Of a stretch of 64,000 bases of DNA, positions 7,135 to 16,053 are shown piece by piece. This stretch comes from Cupriavidus sp. YR651 (GTDB lineage Bacteria; Pseudomonadota; Gammaproteobacteria; Burkholderiales; Burkholderiaceae), in contig NZ_FMYZ01000013.1 in NCBI RefSeq assembly GCF_900101625.1, positions 62,001-126,000 on the forward strand, in the 5' to 3' direction. Each line of letters starts with the position of its first letter. The first letter of the stretch is position 1. The notes beneath the pieces are model-generated. The model did not search any database, had not been told where the DNA came from, and was given only the letters and a program-made list of their open reading frames with translations. A program made the translations under genes and the position numbers.

Positions 7135-8538
7135 TCAGTGCGGATGGAACGTGACGCGCTCCGGCACCGGCTTGAACTCACCGGCGCGGCTCCACAGCGG
7201 CATGGTCAGGAAGAAGGCGAAATACAGCAGCGTACCGAGCTGCGACACCTTCTCACCCACCGGCGACGGCGGTTGCACGCCCAGGTAGCCGAGGACCAGG
7301 AACACCACCACGAAAACGATCAGAATCGTCTTGTGGAAAGCGGGACGATAGCGGATGGACTTGACCGGCGAGCAGTCCAGCCACGGCATGAAGAACATCA
7401 CGATCACTGAGCCACCCATCACCAGCACGCCCCAGAACTTGGCGTCGATGAAGTAGAAGCCCAGGGCCAGGATGACAAGGATCGCCACCGAACCCGCCTT
7501 GATGCGTGAGTCCTTGCTGCGCAGGAACACCATGCCCAGCACGATGGCGAAGAACACCCACAGGATCGGCAGGAAATTCGACGTCGTGGCGCGCAGCATC
7601 GAGTAGAACGGCGTGAAGTACCAGACCGGCGCAATGTGCGGCGGCGTCTTCAGCGGATCGGCCGGGAAGAAATTGTTGGCTTCCAGGAAATAGCCGCCGA
7701 CTTCCGGGAAGAAGAAGATCACGGCCGAGAAGATCAGCAGGAAACCACCGACGCCCAGCAGGTCATGCACGGAGTAATACGGGTGGAACGGAATGCCATC
7801 GAGCGGAATGCCGTTCTCATCCTTCTTCGCCTTGATCTCCACGCCATCCGGGTTGTTCGAGCCCACTTCGTGCAGCGCGATGATGTGTGCGATCACCAGC
7901 GCCAGCAGCACCAGCGGTACCGCAATCACGTGGAACGAGAAGAAGCGGTTCAGCGTGGCATCGCTCACCACGTAGTCGCCGCGGATGAACAGGGACAGAT
8001 CCTGCCCGATCACCGGGATTGCGGAGAACAGGTTCACGATCACCTGCGCGCCCCAGTACGACATCTGGCCCCACGGCAGCAGATAGCCCATGAACGCTTC
8101 GGCCATCAGGCACAGGAAGATCAGGCAGCCGAAAATCCAGACCAGTTCACGCGGCTTGCGATACGACCCGTACAGCAGGCCTCGGAACATGTGCAGGTAG
8201 ACCACGACGAAGAACGCCGAGGCGCCGGTGGAGTGCATGTAGCGCACCAGCCAGCCCCAGGGGACTTCGCGCATGATGTATTCCACGCTGGCGAAGGCCA
8301 CCGGAATACCAGCGGCGTTCAGCGTAGCATCCGGCTTGTAGTTCATCACCAGGAAGATGCCGGTGACGATCTGGATCACCAGTACCAGCAGCGCCAGCGA
8401 ACCGAAGAAATACCAGAAATTGAAGTTCTTCGGCGCGTAGTACTTGGAGAGGTGATCTTCCCAGAGTTGGGTGGCGGGGAAGCGGGCGTCGATCCAGCCC
8501 AGCAGGCCAGTGGTTTTGACTTCTTTTTCGGCCGCCAT
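7135..8538 (-). CDS. petB: Ubiquinol-cytochrome c reductase, cytochrome b
   Basis: 467 aa, a full-length cytochrome b (N-terminal b6-like and C-terminal subunit IV-like halves fused) with about nine to ten membrane spans. Heme ligands are the histidine pairs H102/H116 and H203/H218. The quinol-oxidation loop reads PVWY rather than PEWY. The protein continues about 60 residues past the usual last helix with further hydrophobic segments. The start is the ATG at 8538, with AGGAG about 10 nt upstream; it sits two bases before the petA stop codon, so the genes are tightly coupled. It catalyses quinol oxidation and proton release at the inner membrane. Confidence 0.95.
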   Translation of the reverse strand: MAAEKEVKTTGLLGWIDARFPATQLWEDHLSKYYAPKNFNFWYFFGSLALLVLVIQIVTGIFLVMNYKPDATLNAAGIPVAFASVEYIMREVPWGWLVRYMHSTGASAFFVVVYLHMFRGLLYGSYRKPRELVWIFGCLIFLCLMAEAFMGYLLPWGQMSYWGAQVIVNLFSAIPVIGQDLSLFIRGDYVVSDATLNRFFSFHVIAVPLVLLALVIAHIIALHEVGSNNPDGVEIKAKKDENGIPLDGIPFHPYYSVHDLLGVGGFLLIFSAVIFFFPEVGGYFLEANNFFPADPLKTPPHIAPVWYFTPFYSMLRATTSNFLPILWVFFAIVLGMVFLRSKDSRIKAGSVAILVILALGFYFIDAKFWGVLVMGGSVIVMFFMPWLDCSPVKSIRYRPAFHKTILIVFVVVFLVLGYLGVQPPSPVGEKVSQLGTLLYFAFFLTMPLWSRAGEFKPVPERVTFHPH

Positions 8539-8540
8539 GA

Positions 8541-9158
8541 TCAAGCTTCTCCTTTCTCGTCCTTGCCGATCACGATCTTGGTGTCGGTCAGGAACTGGTA
8601 GGGGGGTACGTCAAGATTTTGCGGAGCCGGCTTGTTCTTGAACACGCGCCCGGCGAGGTCGAATGTCGAACCGTGGCAGGGGCAGAGGAAACCGGGGTCG
8701 GAACCGAGCTGGGGATTGGCGCCGGACGCAAACGGGCCGGACGGAGAACAGCCGAGGTGGGAGCAGATGCCGACGACAACCAGCAAGTCCTTGTGCTCGG
8801 CACGGGATCGCGTTTCGTTCTTGCAGTAGTCCGGCGTCTTCATGGTGAAGGGCACGTCGGACTGGGGATCGGCGACTTCGCCATCGGTCTTCTTGAGCGA
8901 CGCCAGCATCTCGGGCGTACGACGCAGAATCCAGACCGGTTTGCCGCGCCACTCCACGGTCATCATCTCGCCGGGCTTGAGCGCACCGACATCTGCCTCG
9001 ACTGGCGCGCCGGCGGCTTTGGCTTTCTCCGACGGTGCAAAAGTACTGACAAACGGAACTGCTACAGCCACGCCTCCTACGCCGCCCGCGACCGATGTCG
9101 CGATCAACCAATTGCGGCGACCTTTGTCCACGTTCTTCACGTTCTGCTGGTCACTCAT
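8541..9158 (-). CDS. petA: Ubiquinol-cytochrome c reductase, Rieske iron-sulfur subunit
   Basis: 205 aa. A Tat-type N-terminus (GRRNW at 13-17) merges into the single membrane anchor at about 20-40. The 2Fe-2S ligands are in CSHLGC (C132, H134, C137) and CPCH (C159, C161, H162); C137 and C161 form the usual disulfide. It carries electrons from quinol to cytochrome c1. Rieske proteins are known Tat substrates, and tatABC lies 5 kb away. First gene of petABC, with a TATAAT element 47 nt upstream. Confidence 0.96.
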   Translation of the reverse strand: MSDQQNVKNVDKGRRNWLIATSVAGGVGGVAVAVPFVSTFAPSEKAKAAGAPVEADVGALKPGEMMTVEWRGKPVWILRRTPEMLASLKKTDGEVADPQSDVPFTMKTPDYCKNETRSRAEHKDLLVVVGICSHLGCSPSGPFASGANPQLGSDPGFLCPCHGSTFDLAGRVFKNKPAPQNLDVPPYQFLTDTKIVIGKDEKGEA

Positions 9159-9205
9159 TCCAAACCCCAGGGGATGTCATCAATCTGATCTTGCGTCAAC
9201 CGAAA

Positions 9206-9211
9206 ATTATA
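9206..9211 (-). promoter_or_regulatory. Candidate -10 element of petABC
   Basis: A perfect TATAAT on the minus strand gives a predicted RNA start about 41 nt before the petA ATG. The -35 region at 16-18 bp is a poor match. Confidence 0.45.
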
Positions 9212-9377
9212 CCTGAGGCACATCCCGCGACGATAGGCGAACTACTGATAGCCGACTGGTCGATAATCGGTCATACCCGCTCCATAGCCGCATCCAGGCT
9301 TGCACTCAGGGGTGCGATGATGCAGTCTTAGTCAGACGTGAACGTTAATCTGAAGCAACAAATAAGGGGAAAAAATA

Positions 9378-9812
9378 ATGAGCATGATGAGCGAGTTCCG
9401 AACCTTTGCAATGCGCGGCAATGTGGTGGACCTGGCCGTCGGCGTGATCATCGGCGCAGCCTTCGGCAAGATCGTGGACTCGATCGTCAATGATCTGATC
9501 ATGCCATTGGTAGGTCGCGTGATCGGCAAGCTGGACTTCTCCAACATGTTCGTCACGCTGGCGGAACCGCCGCCGGGCATCCCGCATACGCTCGATGCGC
9601 TGAAGAAAGCGGGCGTGCCCGTATTCGCCTACGGCAATTTCCTGACCATCGTGGTCAATTTCGTGATTCTCGCGTTCATCATCTTCCTGATGGTCCGCGC
9701 ATTTAACAATATGCGCGCCAAGAACGAGGAACCGGCCAAGCCTGCCGAGACGCCCGAAGACGTCGTCCTGCTGCGCGAAATCCGCGACAGCCTGAGGGCT
9801 CCGCGCGCCTGA
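9378..9812 (+). CDS. mscL: Large-conductance mechanosensitive channel
   Basis: 144 aa, typical MscL. The N-terminal amphipathic helix ([14 protein letters not shown]) leads to TM1 with '[19 protein letters not shown]', a periplasmic loop with PPPGIP, TM2 ([19 protein letters not shown]) and a charged C-terminal helix. It forms a pentamer that opens under membrane tension to release osmolytes during hypo-osmotic shock. The ribosome site AGGGG is 9 nt before the ATG. It is convergent with the Nif3-like gene, 23 bp away. Confidence 0.96.
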   Translation: MSMMSEFRTFAMRGNVVDLAVGVIIGAAFGKIVDSIVNDLIMPLVGRVIGKLDFSNMFVTLAEPPPGIPHTLDALKKAGVPVFAYGNFLTIVVNFVILAFIIFLMVRAFNNMRAKNEEPAKPAETPEDVVLLREIRDSLRAPRA

Positions 9813-9835
9813 TCGCCAATTCGATCGGACCCGAC

Positions 9836-10582
9836 TCAGACCGGGTTCGGAATATCGATGAAGGTATGGCGCAGGCCGAATCGCTGCGCCAGATGCTCGC
9901 CCACTGCACGGATGCCGAATCGCTCGGTGGCATGGTGGCCGGCGGCCAGATAGGCCACGCCGCTCTCGCGCGCGAGGTGCGTAGTTTGCTCCGACACCTC
10001 GCCGCTGAGGTAGGCATCCACGCCCGCGGCGACAGCGGCGTCGAAATACCCCTGCGCGCCTCCCGTGCACCAGCCGACGGTGCGTACCATCTGATCCGGA
10101 TCACCGATTGCGAGGGGCTCTCGTCCGAGCACGCCGCCCACATGCGCGGCCAGCGCGTGCAACGGCATCGACTGGGGCAGCGTGCCCGTCCAGCCGAGTT
10201 GGTCATCGCCGAATCGGCCAGTCGGCGTGAATCCCAGATGCAGGCCCAGCTGCGCGTTGTTGCCCAGTTCGATATGGTTATCGAGCGGCAGGTGATACGC
10301 CATCAGATTGACGTCTGCACCCAGCAGCCGTTTCAGCCGGGCATGCTTCTGGCCGATGATCCGCGCATCCTCGTTTTTCCAGAAGTATCCGTGATGTACG
10401 AGGATGGCGTCGGCGCCCGCCTCGATGGCAGCTTCGACCAGCGCCAGGCTGGCCGTGACGCCGGTGACGATATGTGTGACCTCGGGTCGACCTTGCACTT
10501 GGAGGCCGTTCGGGCAATAGTCCTTGAAACGGGGAACTTCCAATAGGTCGTTCAAGTACAATTCAAGCTCTTTTGTTTTCAT
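9836..10582 (-). CDS. Nif3-like dinuclear metal-centre hexameric protein
   Basis: 248 aa, the length of E. coli YbgI. Metal-binding residues of the family are visible: HH at 63-64 in 'ILVHHGYFW', D101 in 'HLPLDNH', and the C-terminal '[10 protein letters not shown]' supplying H and E. Members form toroidal hexamers with two metals per subunit. The role is unclear; GTP cyclohydrolase-like activity has been proposed for some. Divergent from the DegS-like protease gene, with only 20 bp between the two start codons. Confidence 0.9.
   Translation of the reverse strand: MKTKELELYLNDLLEVPRFKDYCPNGLQVQGRPEVTHIVTGVTASLALVEAAIEAGADAILVHHGYFWKNEDARIIGQKHARLKRLLGADVNLMAYHLPLDNHIELGNNAQLGLHLGFTPTGRFGDDQLGWTGTLPQSMPLHALAAHVGGVLGREPLAIGDPDQMVRTVGWCTGGAQGYFDAAVAAGVDAYLSGEVSEQTTHLARESGVAYLAAGHHATERFGIRAVGEHLAQRFGLRHTFIDIPNPV
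10533..10562 (+). promoter_or_regulatory. Possible promoter elements of the DegS-like gene inside nif3-like coding DNA
   Basis: GGAACTT, the -35 hexamer type used by RpoE-family sigma factors, is at 10533-10539. TACAAT is at 10557-10562, 41 nt before the ATG. Neither forms a textbook pair with the other, so both sigma-70 and RpoE-type reading remain open. Confidence 0.3.
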
Positions 10583-10602
10583 TTTCTGCTCAAAACTCCA
10601 AT

Positions 10603-11796
10603 ATGTTGCGCCGCTTCTGGCTGTTTTTCGCTCAGGCTGTCACAGTCGTGCTGGCCGTGTGGTTCGTCGTGGCCACGCTCAAACCCGAGTGGCTGCAGCG
10701 CGGGCGGGTAGCCGTGCAATCGGGGTCGCCTATCGTGGCACTGAAGGAAGTTGTGCCGAGTGTGGCCGGATCCGCGGCTGAAGGGTCTTATAGCGAGGCA
10801 GCCCGCCAGGCCATGCCTGCAGTGGTGAATATCTTCACCAGCAAGAACGGCAGCAAGCGATCGCCGAATCCGCAGGCCGAAGATCCGTGGTTTCGATTCT
10901 TCTTTGGCGATCGCCTCCCGGAACGCCAGGAACCGGTATCCAGCCTGGGTTCGGGTGTGATCGTCAGCGCCGAGGGCTATATTCTAACCAACCACCATGT
11001 GGTGGACGGTGCGGACGAGATCGAGATTGCCCTGACCGATGGCCGCAAGGCCAACGCCAAAGTGGTGGGCTCCGATCCCGAGACCGACCTGGCAGTGCTG
11101 AAGGTCACGCTGAAGGACCTCCCGGCGATCACCCTCGGCCGGATCGAGAACGTGAAAGTCGGCGACGTGGTCCTGGCGATCGGCAATCCGTTCGGCGTCG
11201 GCCAGACCGTGACGATGGGTATTGTTTCAGCACTGGGCCGCAGCCACCTGGGCATCAACACGTTCGAAAACTTCATTCAGACCGATGCGGCCATCAACCC
11301 TGGTAACTCGGGTGGCGCGCTGGTCGATGCCCAGGGCAACCTGCTGGGTATCAACACAGCGATCTATTCACGCTCGGGCGGCTCGCTGGGGATTGGTTTC
11401 GCGATTCCCGTATCGACCGCCAAGCAGGTCATGGAGTCCATCATCTCGTCGGGCGCTGTGACGCGTGGCTGGATCGGCGTGGAGCCGCAAGACATGACGC
11501 CGGAAATCGCCGAATCCTTCGGCCTGGACGCCAAGGAGGGCGCACTGATTGCCGCGGTGGTCCAGGGCGGCCCCGCCGACAAGGCCGGAGTGAAGCCAGG
11601 CGACGTGCTGGTATCAGTCGGCGAGCAATCCATTTCGGACACGACGGCGCTCTTGAACGCCATCGCACAGTTGAAGCCCGGAGCCGAGGTCAAGATGAAA
11701 GTCATCCGCCGGGGCAAGCCTGCCGATGTCACCGTGACGATCGGCAAGCGCCCTCCCCCACCGCGACGCGCGATGCCGCTGGATGAGGAAGAGTAA
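10603..11796 (+). CDS. Membrane-anchored trypsin-like serine protease, DegS/AlgW type
   Basis: 397 aa. An uncleaved N-terminal membrane anchor spans about 8-26. The protease domain has the triad H132 (TNHHVVD), D162 (PETDLAVL) and S236 (NPGNSGGAL). A single PDZ domain lies at about 285-382, and the tail is proline- then acid-rich (residues 384-397). One PDZ domain and an uncleaved anchor fit DegS/AlgW, which sense misfolded outer-membrane proteins and cut the anti-sigma factor RseA/MucA. DegP/DegQ-like quality control is the alternative. No rpoE-rseA genes are in the window. The ATG at 10603 is preferred to one 10 codons upstream that would overlap the divergent gene. Confidence 0.88.
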   Translation: MLRRFWLFFAQAVTVVLAVWFVVATLKPEWLQRGRVAVQSGSPIVALKEVVPSVAGSAAEGSYSEAARQAMPAVVNIFTSKNGSKRSPNPQAEDPWFRFFFGDRLPERQEPVSSLGSGVIVSAEGYILTNHHVVDGADEIEIALTDGRKANAKVVGSDPETDLAVLKVTLKDLPAITLGRIENVKVGDVVLAIGNPFGVGQTVTMGIVSALGRSHLGINTFENFIQTDAAINPGNSGGALVDAQGNLLGINTAIYSRSGGSLGIGFAIPVSTAKQVMESIISSGAVTRGWIGVEPQDMTPEIAESFGLDAKEGALIAAVVQGGPADKAGVKPGDVLVSVGEQSISDTTALLNAIAQLKPGAEVKMKVIRRGKPADVTVTIGKRPPPPRRAMPLDEEE

Positions 11797-11863
11797 GCCT
11801 GCGCTTGTGGCAGTGACTTCTGAATAGTGCAAGGGGCCAGTAAGTTCAGTGCCACAGAAAGCG

Positions 11864-11896
11864 AAAACCCCGTCAGGCGACTGACGGGGTTTTTCT
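11864..11896 (+). terminator. Intrinsic terminator of the DegS-like gene
   Basis: AAAACCCCGTCAG / CTGACGGGGTTTTT with a GCGA loop, followed by further T residues, about 70 nt past the stop. Confidence 0.93.
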
Positions 11897-12330
11897 TTGG
11901 GGACAACGCGCGCAACGCTCTCACCTTGTGCGTGTGGCGCAGACTCTCTGGGCGCGGGCCCAAATCTTGGCGCTGTAGTCGACGATGCGCTAGGTCGATT
12001 ACTTTTGGGACTTGAAGGGCCTTAGGGACCGGAGAGACCCGGGGTGCATAAGGCGGACGTTCATCGCGACTGCACTGGGCAACGTCGCTATTGGCTTGCA
12101 GGAGCATACGGTCGGGGATGACCTGGCACTTGAGGTGGGAGCCTGTTCACGCAGGACTGGGTACGCCCCTGGGGCTGGTCGCCAGCATCCGGAATGCATT
12201 GGAGTCACGGCCGCCCGACAAAGCGGGATGCGCCCCGCGATCGCGTGGCTGAAACCAATGCGCAAACCATGATCGCGAAGTGCGATCACCCCGAACACAT
12301 CGCCCAACAGAAGCACCTGGATCTGCCGGA
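11897..12330. other. Intergenic region between two terminators, no recognised gene
   Basis: Both flanking genes end in strong terminators outside this stretch. A minus-strand frame of 125 codons (11999-12376) and plus-strand frames of 62-143 codons exist, but none resembles a known protein and the minus frame runs through the porin terminator. It may be a decayed gene or spacer. Confidence 0.5.
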
Positions 12331-12368
12331 CAAAACAAAACGCCGACATCCTTTCGGATGTCGGCGTT
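12331..12368 (-). terminator. Intrinsic terminator of the porin gene
   Basis: A 13-bp stem (AACGCCGACATCC and its complement) with a 4-nt loop, followed on the minus strand by TTTTGTTTT. Confidence 0.93.
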
Positions 12369-12410
12369 CTGATCAAGCCGAATCTGATGCGGGCTTACAC
12401 CCGCGTCAAA

Positions 12411-13496
12411 TTAGAACTTGTGACGCACACCAACCACAGCGCCGAACTGGTTGGCCGTACCATTGGTCTTGCCGAAACCGTCGACACCCATCGTCGAGTC
12501 GTCCTTGTTCTTGGCGTAGCTCATGCTCAGGTAAGCATCCGTACGCTTCGAGAAGGCGTAGTCAGCCGAGGCCACGAAGGTCCAAGGATCGCGGCCGCTG
12601 CCACGGAAGTCTTGGTAGTAGGTAGCGCCCGTCAGCGAGAACGCCGGGGTCAGCTGGTAACCCAAACCCAGCCAGTACAGGTTCGACGTGTTTTGGCCGC
12701 CCGGATTGGCAACTTGGAAAATGGTGTCAACCGAGTGACCCCAACGGTAACCAGCGAACACCTTGGCCGGGCCGAAGGCGTACGTACCAGCAACCGACGC
12801 GCGACGCAGGACTTGGTCCTTCGACACAGCGGTGCCAACGTTGGTTTCGTCATAGACGGCACCAACCGAGAACGGGCCGCCCGAATAGGTCAGGCTCAAG
12901 CTGTACTCGCGACCAACCTTGGCCGAACCCGGCAGTTCGCCGGCAGCGCCGCTACCCGTATCCCAGCCGAAGCTGTACAGGGCGTTGGCGGTCAGGCCAC
13001 CGAAGGTACCGACGTACTTGACAGCATTGTCAGCACGTTGCGAGAACACCGGATCTTGCGAGGTGATCGAGTACTTGGTCGAGATGGCCATCGGATCGAA
13101 GGCCAGACCGAACTCATAGAACGGCGTCTGTTGACGACCCAGGGTCAGCGCGCCCCACTGGCTTTGCAGACCGACGTAGGCCTGACGACCGAACAGGCGG
13201 CTCGACTGGGCCGACTTGCCGTCGTCGATGGAGAAACCGCTTTCCAGCACGAAGACGCCCTTCAGGCCACCGCCCAGGTCTTCCACGCCGCGCAGGCCCC
13301 AACGGCTGCCGGACAGGTTACCGGAGGTCATGCGAACCACGTCGTGGCCGCCGGTCTGACCTGCGCCCGCTGCGGGCTGGTGGTTTTGGTATTCGATACC
13401 AGCGTCAACCACACCGTACAGGGTCACGCTCGACTGGGCATACGCACCGCCGGCGGCCATGGCGGCAACGGCAGCTGCAAACAGTTTCATCTTCAT
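12411..13496 (-). CDS. Gram-negative trimeric porin (Porin_4/OmpC-like)
   Basis: 361 aa. A signal peptide is at 1-20 (MKMKLFAAAVAAMAAGGAYA), followed by QSSVTLYGVVDAGIEY, the standard first strand of beta-proteobacterial porins. Alternating beta-strand pattern, 'GSRWGLRGVEDLGGGLKGVF', 'SRLFGRQAYVGL' and a C-terminal phenylalanine (VGVRHKF) required by the BAM complex are all visible. It should form a 16-strand outer-membrane trimer for small hydrophilic solutes. The first ATG is preferred, with AGGAAAG about 9 nt upstream. Monocistronic, with its own terminator. Confidence 0.95.
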   Translation of the reverse strand: MKMKLFAAAVAAMAAGGAYAQSSVTLYGVVDAGIEYQNHQPAAGAGQTGGHDVVRMTSGNLSGSRWGLRGVEDLGGGLKGVFVLESGFSIDDGKSAQSSRLFGRQAYVGLQSQWGALTLGRQQTPFYEFGLAFDPMAISTKYSITSQDPVFSQRADNAVKYVGTFGGLTANALYSFGWDTGSGAAGELPGSAKVGREYSLSLTYSGGPFSVGAVYDETNVGTAVSKDQVLRRASVAGTYAFGPAKVFAGYRWGHSVDTIFQVANPGGQNTSNLYWLGLGYQLTPAFSLTGATYYQDFRGSGRDPWTFVASADYAFSKRTDAYLSMSYAKNKDDSTMGVDGFGKTNGTANQFGAVVGVRHKF

Positions 13497-13536
13497 ATCG
13501 ACACTTTCCTTGTCAACTGATTGGGAAATCTTGGTT

Positions 13537-13552
13537 GCCCAAGTGCTTGGGC
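13537..13552. promoter_or_regulatory. 16-nt dyad in the porin leader region
   Basis: GCCCAAG-TG-CTTGGGC is a perfect inverted repeat 41-56 nt upstream of the porin ATG. It could be a protein operator or an RNA hairpin in the 5' leader. A second short dyad, GTAAAC-GCG-GTTTAC, lies at 13623-13637. Confidence 0.35.
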
Positions 13553-13750
13553 GACGCATTAACCTTCACGTCTGCGTCGTATTATGTGACACCCCCCCTC
13601 CGCGCCAGAAGACTTTTTCGCCGTAAACGCGGTTTACCGTCGCGTTTTGTTGTGATCAAGCAACAGCAAGGGGGTGGTTTTTCACCGTTTTGGTGCAAAA
13701 CAGCGCATTCGGACGCGGAGAATACGGTGTGCTTACAAGTCCGGAGGAAC

Positions 13751-14539
13751 TCAGTCCGGCTGCGTCTCGCTTGCGGAAGGTGCGCCAAGCGGCTGTTTGG
13801 TGACAAAGCGGGCCATCAGCAAGCCCAGCTCATAGAGTGCGATCAGCGGCACGGCCAGCAGCAGCTGGGAAAGCACATCGGGCGGGGTCACCACGGCGGC
13901 GATAATAAAGGCGCCAACGATCACATACGGGCGGATCTGCTTGAGCTTGTCCAGTTCCACCACGCCAAATCTGACCAGCACGATCACCACCACCGGCACT
14001 TCGAAGGTAATGCCAAAGGCCAGGAACGTGGTCATGGCAAAGCTCAGGTATTTGTCGATGTCCGTCGACATGTCCGCACCAAGTGGCGCGTTGTAGTGCG
14101 CCATGAAGTGAAACACGGTCGGGAACACAAGAAAGTACGCAAACGCGACGCCGCAGAGGAACAGCACATAACTGCTGGTGACCAGCGGCAGGATGAGCTT
14201 CTTCTCATGCTGATACAGACCTGGCGCGACAAATTGCCAGACCTGATAGAGAACCCAGGGCAACGCGATCAGGAAGGCCACCAGCATCGTGACCTTCATC
14301 GGCACGAAGAACGACCCCGTGACATCGGTCACGATCATTCGGCCGCCCTTGGGCAGGGCCTCCATCAGCGGAGCCGCGAACAGGTTGTAGATATTCGGAG
14401 CCCAGTAGACGAGGCCGAGGAAGACGACAATCACCCCGGCAACCGCCTTGACCAGCCGCTCGCGCAACTCGATCAAATGGGAGATGAAGGTTTCTTGCTG
14501 GGTTTCGTCGTTGGGATCTTGGGAACGGGAGTCGCTCAT
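13751..14539 (-). CDS. tatC: Sec-independent protein translocase TatC
   Basis: 262 aa with six membrane segments. The cytoplasmic N-terminal signature 'ETFISHLIELRERLVKAV' is present; this region recognises the twin-arginine signal. Further hallmarks are 'FFVPMKVTMLVAFLIALPWVLYQVWQFVAPGL', here in fragments, and 'GITFEVPVVVIVLVR' in TM4-5. It forms the receptor complex with TatB. Third gene of tatABC; 94 bp of GC-rich, hairpin-prone sequence separate it from tatB. Confidence 0.96.
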   Translation of the reverse strand: MSDSRSQDPNDETQQETFISHLIELRERLVKAVAGVIVVFLGLVYWAPNIYNLFAAPLMEALPKGGRMIVTDVTGSFFVPMKVTMLVAFLIALPWVLYQVWQFVAPGLYQHEKKLILPLVTSSYVLFLCGVAFAYFLVFPTVFHFMAHYNAPLGADMSTDIDKYLSFAMTTFLAFGITFEVPVVVIVLVRFGVVELDKLKQIRPYVIVGAFIIAAVVTPPDVLSQLLLAVPLIALYELGLLMARFVTKQPLGAPSASETQPD

Positions 14540-14633
14540 GGCGTAGCCGCTTCAGCCGCGCTGGCTGGCATCAGGGTTCGGTGGCGGCCGCCGCCAGCCG
14601 GCGCGGCGGGCGGGACGGCAAAAGCCGTCATGG

Positions 14634-15152
14634 TCATTCGAAGAACGAGCGAGCGCGGCCGCTGGCGGGACGGTGCCGCTTGACGCGCGCAGCGCCGGAC
14701 TGCACCCATACGCGCGTGCTCTGCTGCCGCTTGAACCAGAGCGGTCGCGCGCCCTGCTTCACGCGCCAGCTCTTGCGGCCGTTGTGGGATTTGTGGGCGG
14801 CATTCCAACTCGGCACGTAGCCGCCACCGGATGCGCCCTCGCCTGACGTCGTTGACGCAGATCCTTCCACGCCCCCCAAAGCTTCGTTCAGCGCCTGGGT
14901 ATGTTCGCTGACTTCCTTGTGGATGGTCTGCTCGACGTCGCGTGCGGCATTCTCGAACTCCGTGCGCATCTTGCGCAGTTCATCGAGTTCCACCTCGCGG
15001 CTGACTTCCGCCTTGACGTCATTGATATAGCGCTGCGCGCGGCCGACCAGTGCGCCGACCGTCCGCGCCACCTTGGGCAGACGCTCAGGACCGATCACGA
15101 TCAGCGCCACGGCGCCAATCAGTGCGAGCTTGGAAATGCCGAGATCGATCAT
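14634..15152 (-). CDS. tatB: Sec-independent protein translocase TatB
   Basis: 172 aa. It starts MIDLGISKLALIGAVALIVIG with the conserved membrane helix, then the hinge 'GPERLPKVARTVG' and an amphipathic helix to about residue 90. A Gly/Ser-rich linker (95-115) leads to a strongly basic C-terminal tail of about 50 residues rich in R, K and W, which is longer and more basic than in the E. coli type. It pairs with TatC to bind Tat substrates such as PetA and MsrP encoded in this window. Confidence 0.94.
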   Translation of the reverse strand: MIDLGISKLALIGAVALIVIGPERLPKVARTVGALVGRAQRYINDVKAEVSREVELDELRKMRTEFENAARDVEQTIHKEVSEHTQALNEALGGVEGSASTTSGEGASGGGYVPSWNAAHKSHNGRKSWRVKQGARPLWFKRQQSTRVWVQSGAARVKRHRPASGRARSFFE

Positions 15153-15245
15153 GCGGACATCTGGCCAGGGACACAGGAAGGGCGGGCCGTCGCGAGCGCG
15201 GCCGCCGGGGGGATTGCTTCAGGCAAGTCGAAGACCGTCAGGTGC

Positions 15246-15482
15246 TTACTGCTGGCGGGACTTTTCCTTGGCTTCCACATCGATCGTGGTGGAATCGCGC
15301 AGTTCCTTGGCCGGAGTGCCCGGGGCGCCCGGTTCCTCGGCATTGCCATCCTTCATGCCATCCTTGAAACCCTTCACCGCGCCGCCCAGGTCTTGCCCGA
15401 TATTGCGCAGCTTCTTGGTACCGAAAACGAGCATGACGATCACCAGCACGATCAGCCAGTGCCAAATGCTAAACGAACCCAT
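15246..15482 (-). CDS. tatA: Sec-independent protein translocase TatA
   Basis: 78 aa. [21 protein letters not shown] forms the single membrane helix, followed by '[22 protein letters not shown]', the amphipathic helix with the conserved FKDGM end, then an acidic unstructured tail. It polymerises to form the transport path. First gene of tatABC; 93 bp precede tatB and 151 bp separate it from hinT. Confidence 0.96.
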   Translation of the reverse strand: MGSFSIWHWLIVLVIVMLVFGTKKLRNIGQDLGGAVKGFKDGMKDGNAEEPGAPGTPAKELRDSTTIDVEAKEKSRQQ

Positions 15483-15585
15483 TTCTTGCTCCTGATGAAG
15501 CTGCGGGCGATCAAGGTAAGCCGCCCGGCCCCGTAGTTCCGTCCCTCAAAGGTCACGTCGGGCGACGGTTGCCGACGCGACACCA

Positions 15586-15607
15586 GGCCAGGACACATGT
15601 CCTGGCC
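15586..15607 (-). terminator. Strong hairpin between hinT and tatA
   Basis: GGCCAGGACA-CA-TGTCCTGGCC is a perfect 10-bp inverted repeat 27 nt past the hinT stop. It has no uridine run, so it may cause partial or factor-dependent termination, or protect the mRNA 3' end, before the tat genes. Confidence 0.4.
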
Positions 15608-15633
15608 CGCTCATGCCCAGGCTGCCCCGGTAA

Positions 15634-15990
15634 TCAGGGTGCCGGTGCCTTCCACTTGTCGCGCGGTCCGCCGAGTACGTGGACATGGAGGTGATAGACC
15701 TCCTGTCCGCCGTCCGTGCCGGTGTTGATCACCGTCCGGAAGCCGTTGTCACAGCCGGCCTGTCGCGCCAGTTCAGGCACCTTGAGCATCATTCTAGCAA
15801 GCACATCCGAATCCCCGGGTCCGCAATCGGCCAGCGAATCGACATGCGACTTCGGAATTAGCAGAAAGTGTACCGGCGCTTTGGGATGGATATCGTGAAA
15901 TGCCAGCAACTCGCCGTCCTCATACAGCTTTTGCGACGGAATCTGACCGGCCACGATCTTGCAGAAAACGCAATTGTCCTGGGATTTCAT
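15634..15990 (-). CDS. hinT: HIT family purine nucleoside phosphoramidase-like protein
   Basis: 118 aa. It has the N-terminal zinc-type cysteines (CVFC at 7-10) and the catalytic histidine triad HLHVHVLGG near 99-107, with 'KAPVHFLLIPKSH' upstream. HIT hydrolases cleave AMP-lysine or AMP-phosphoramidates. It sits between the his block and tatABC, 63 bp after a small membrane protein gene, an order common in this bacterial group. Confidence 0.93.
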   Translation of the reverse strand: MKSQDNCVFCKIVAGQIPSQKLYEDGELLAFHDIHPKAPVHFLLIPKSHVDSLADCGPGDSDVLARMMLKVPELARQAGCDNGFRTVINTGTDGGQEVYHLHVHVLGGPRDKWKAPAP

Positions 15991-16053
15991 GAAGTTTTTG
16001 TTGCAGTATGTCGGATCATTCCACGCGATCGATCCGACCCGGCCCGCGTTTTC

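Noticed and set aside
11999-12376. 125-codon minus-strand frame upstream of the DegS-like terminator
   Set aside because: It passes through the porin terminator, has no ribosome site and no similarity I can recognise.
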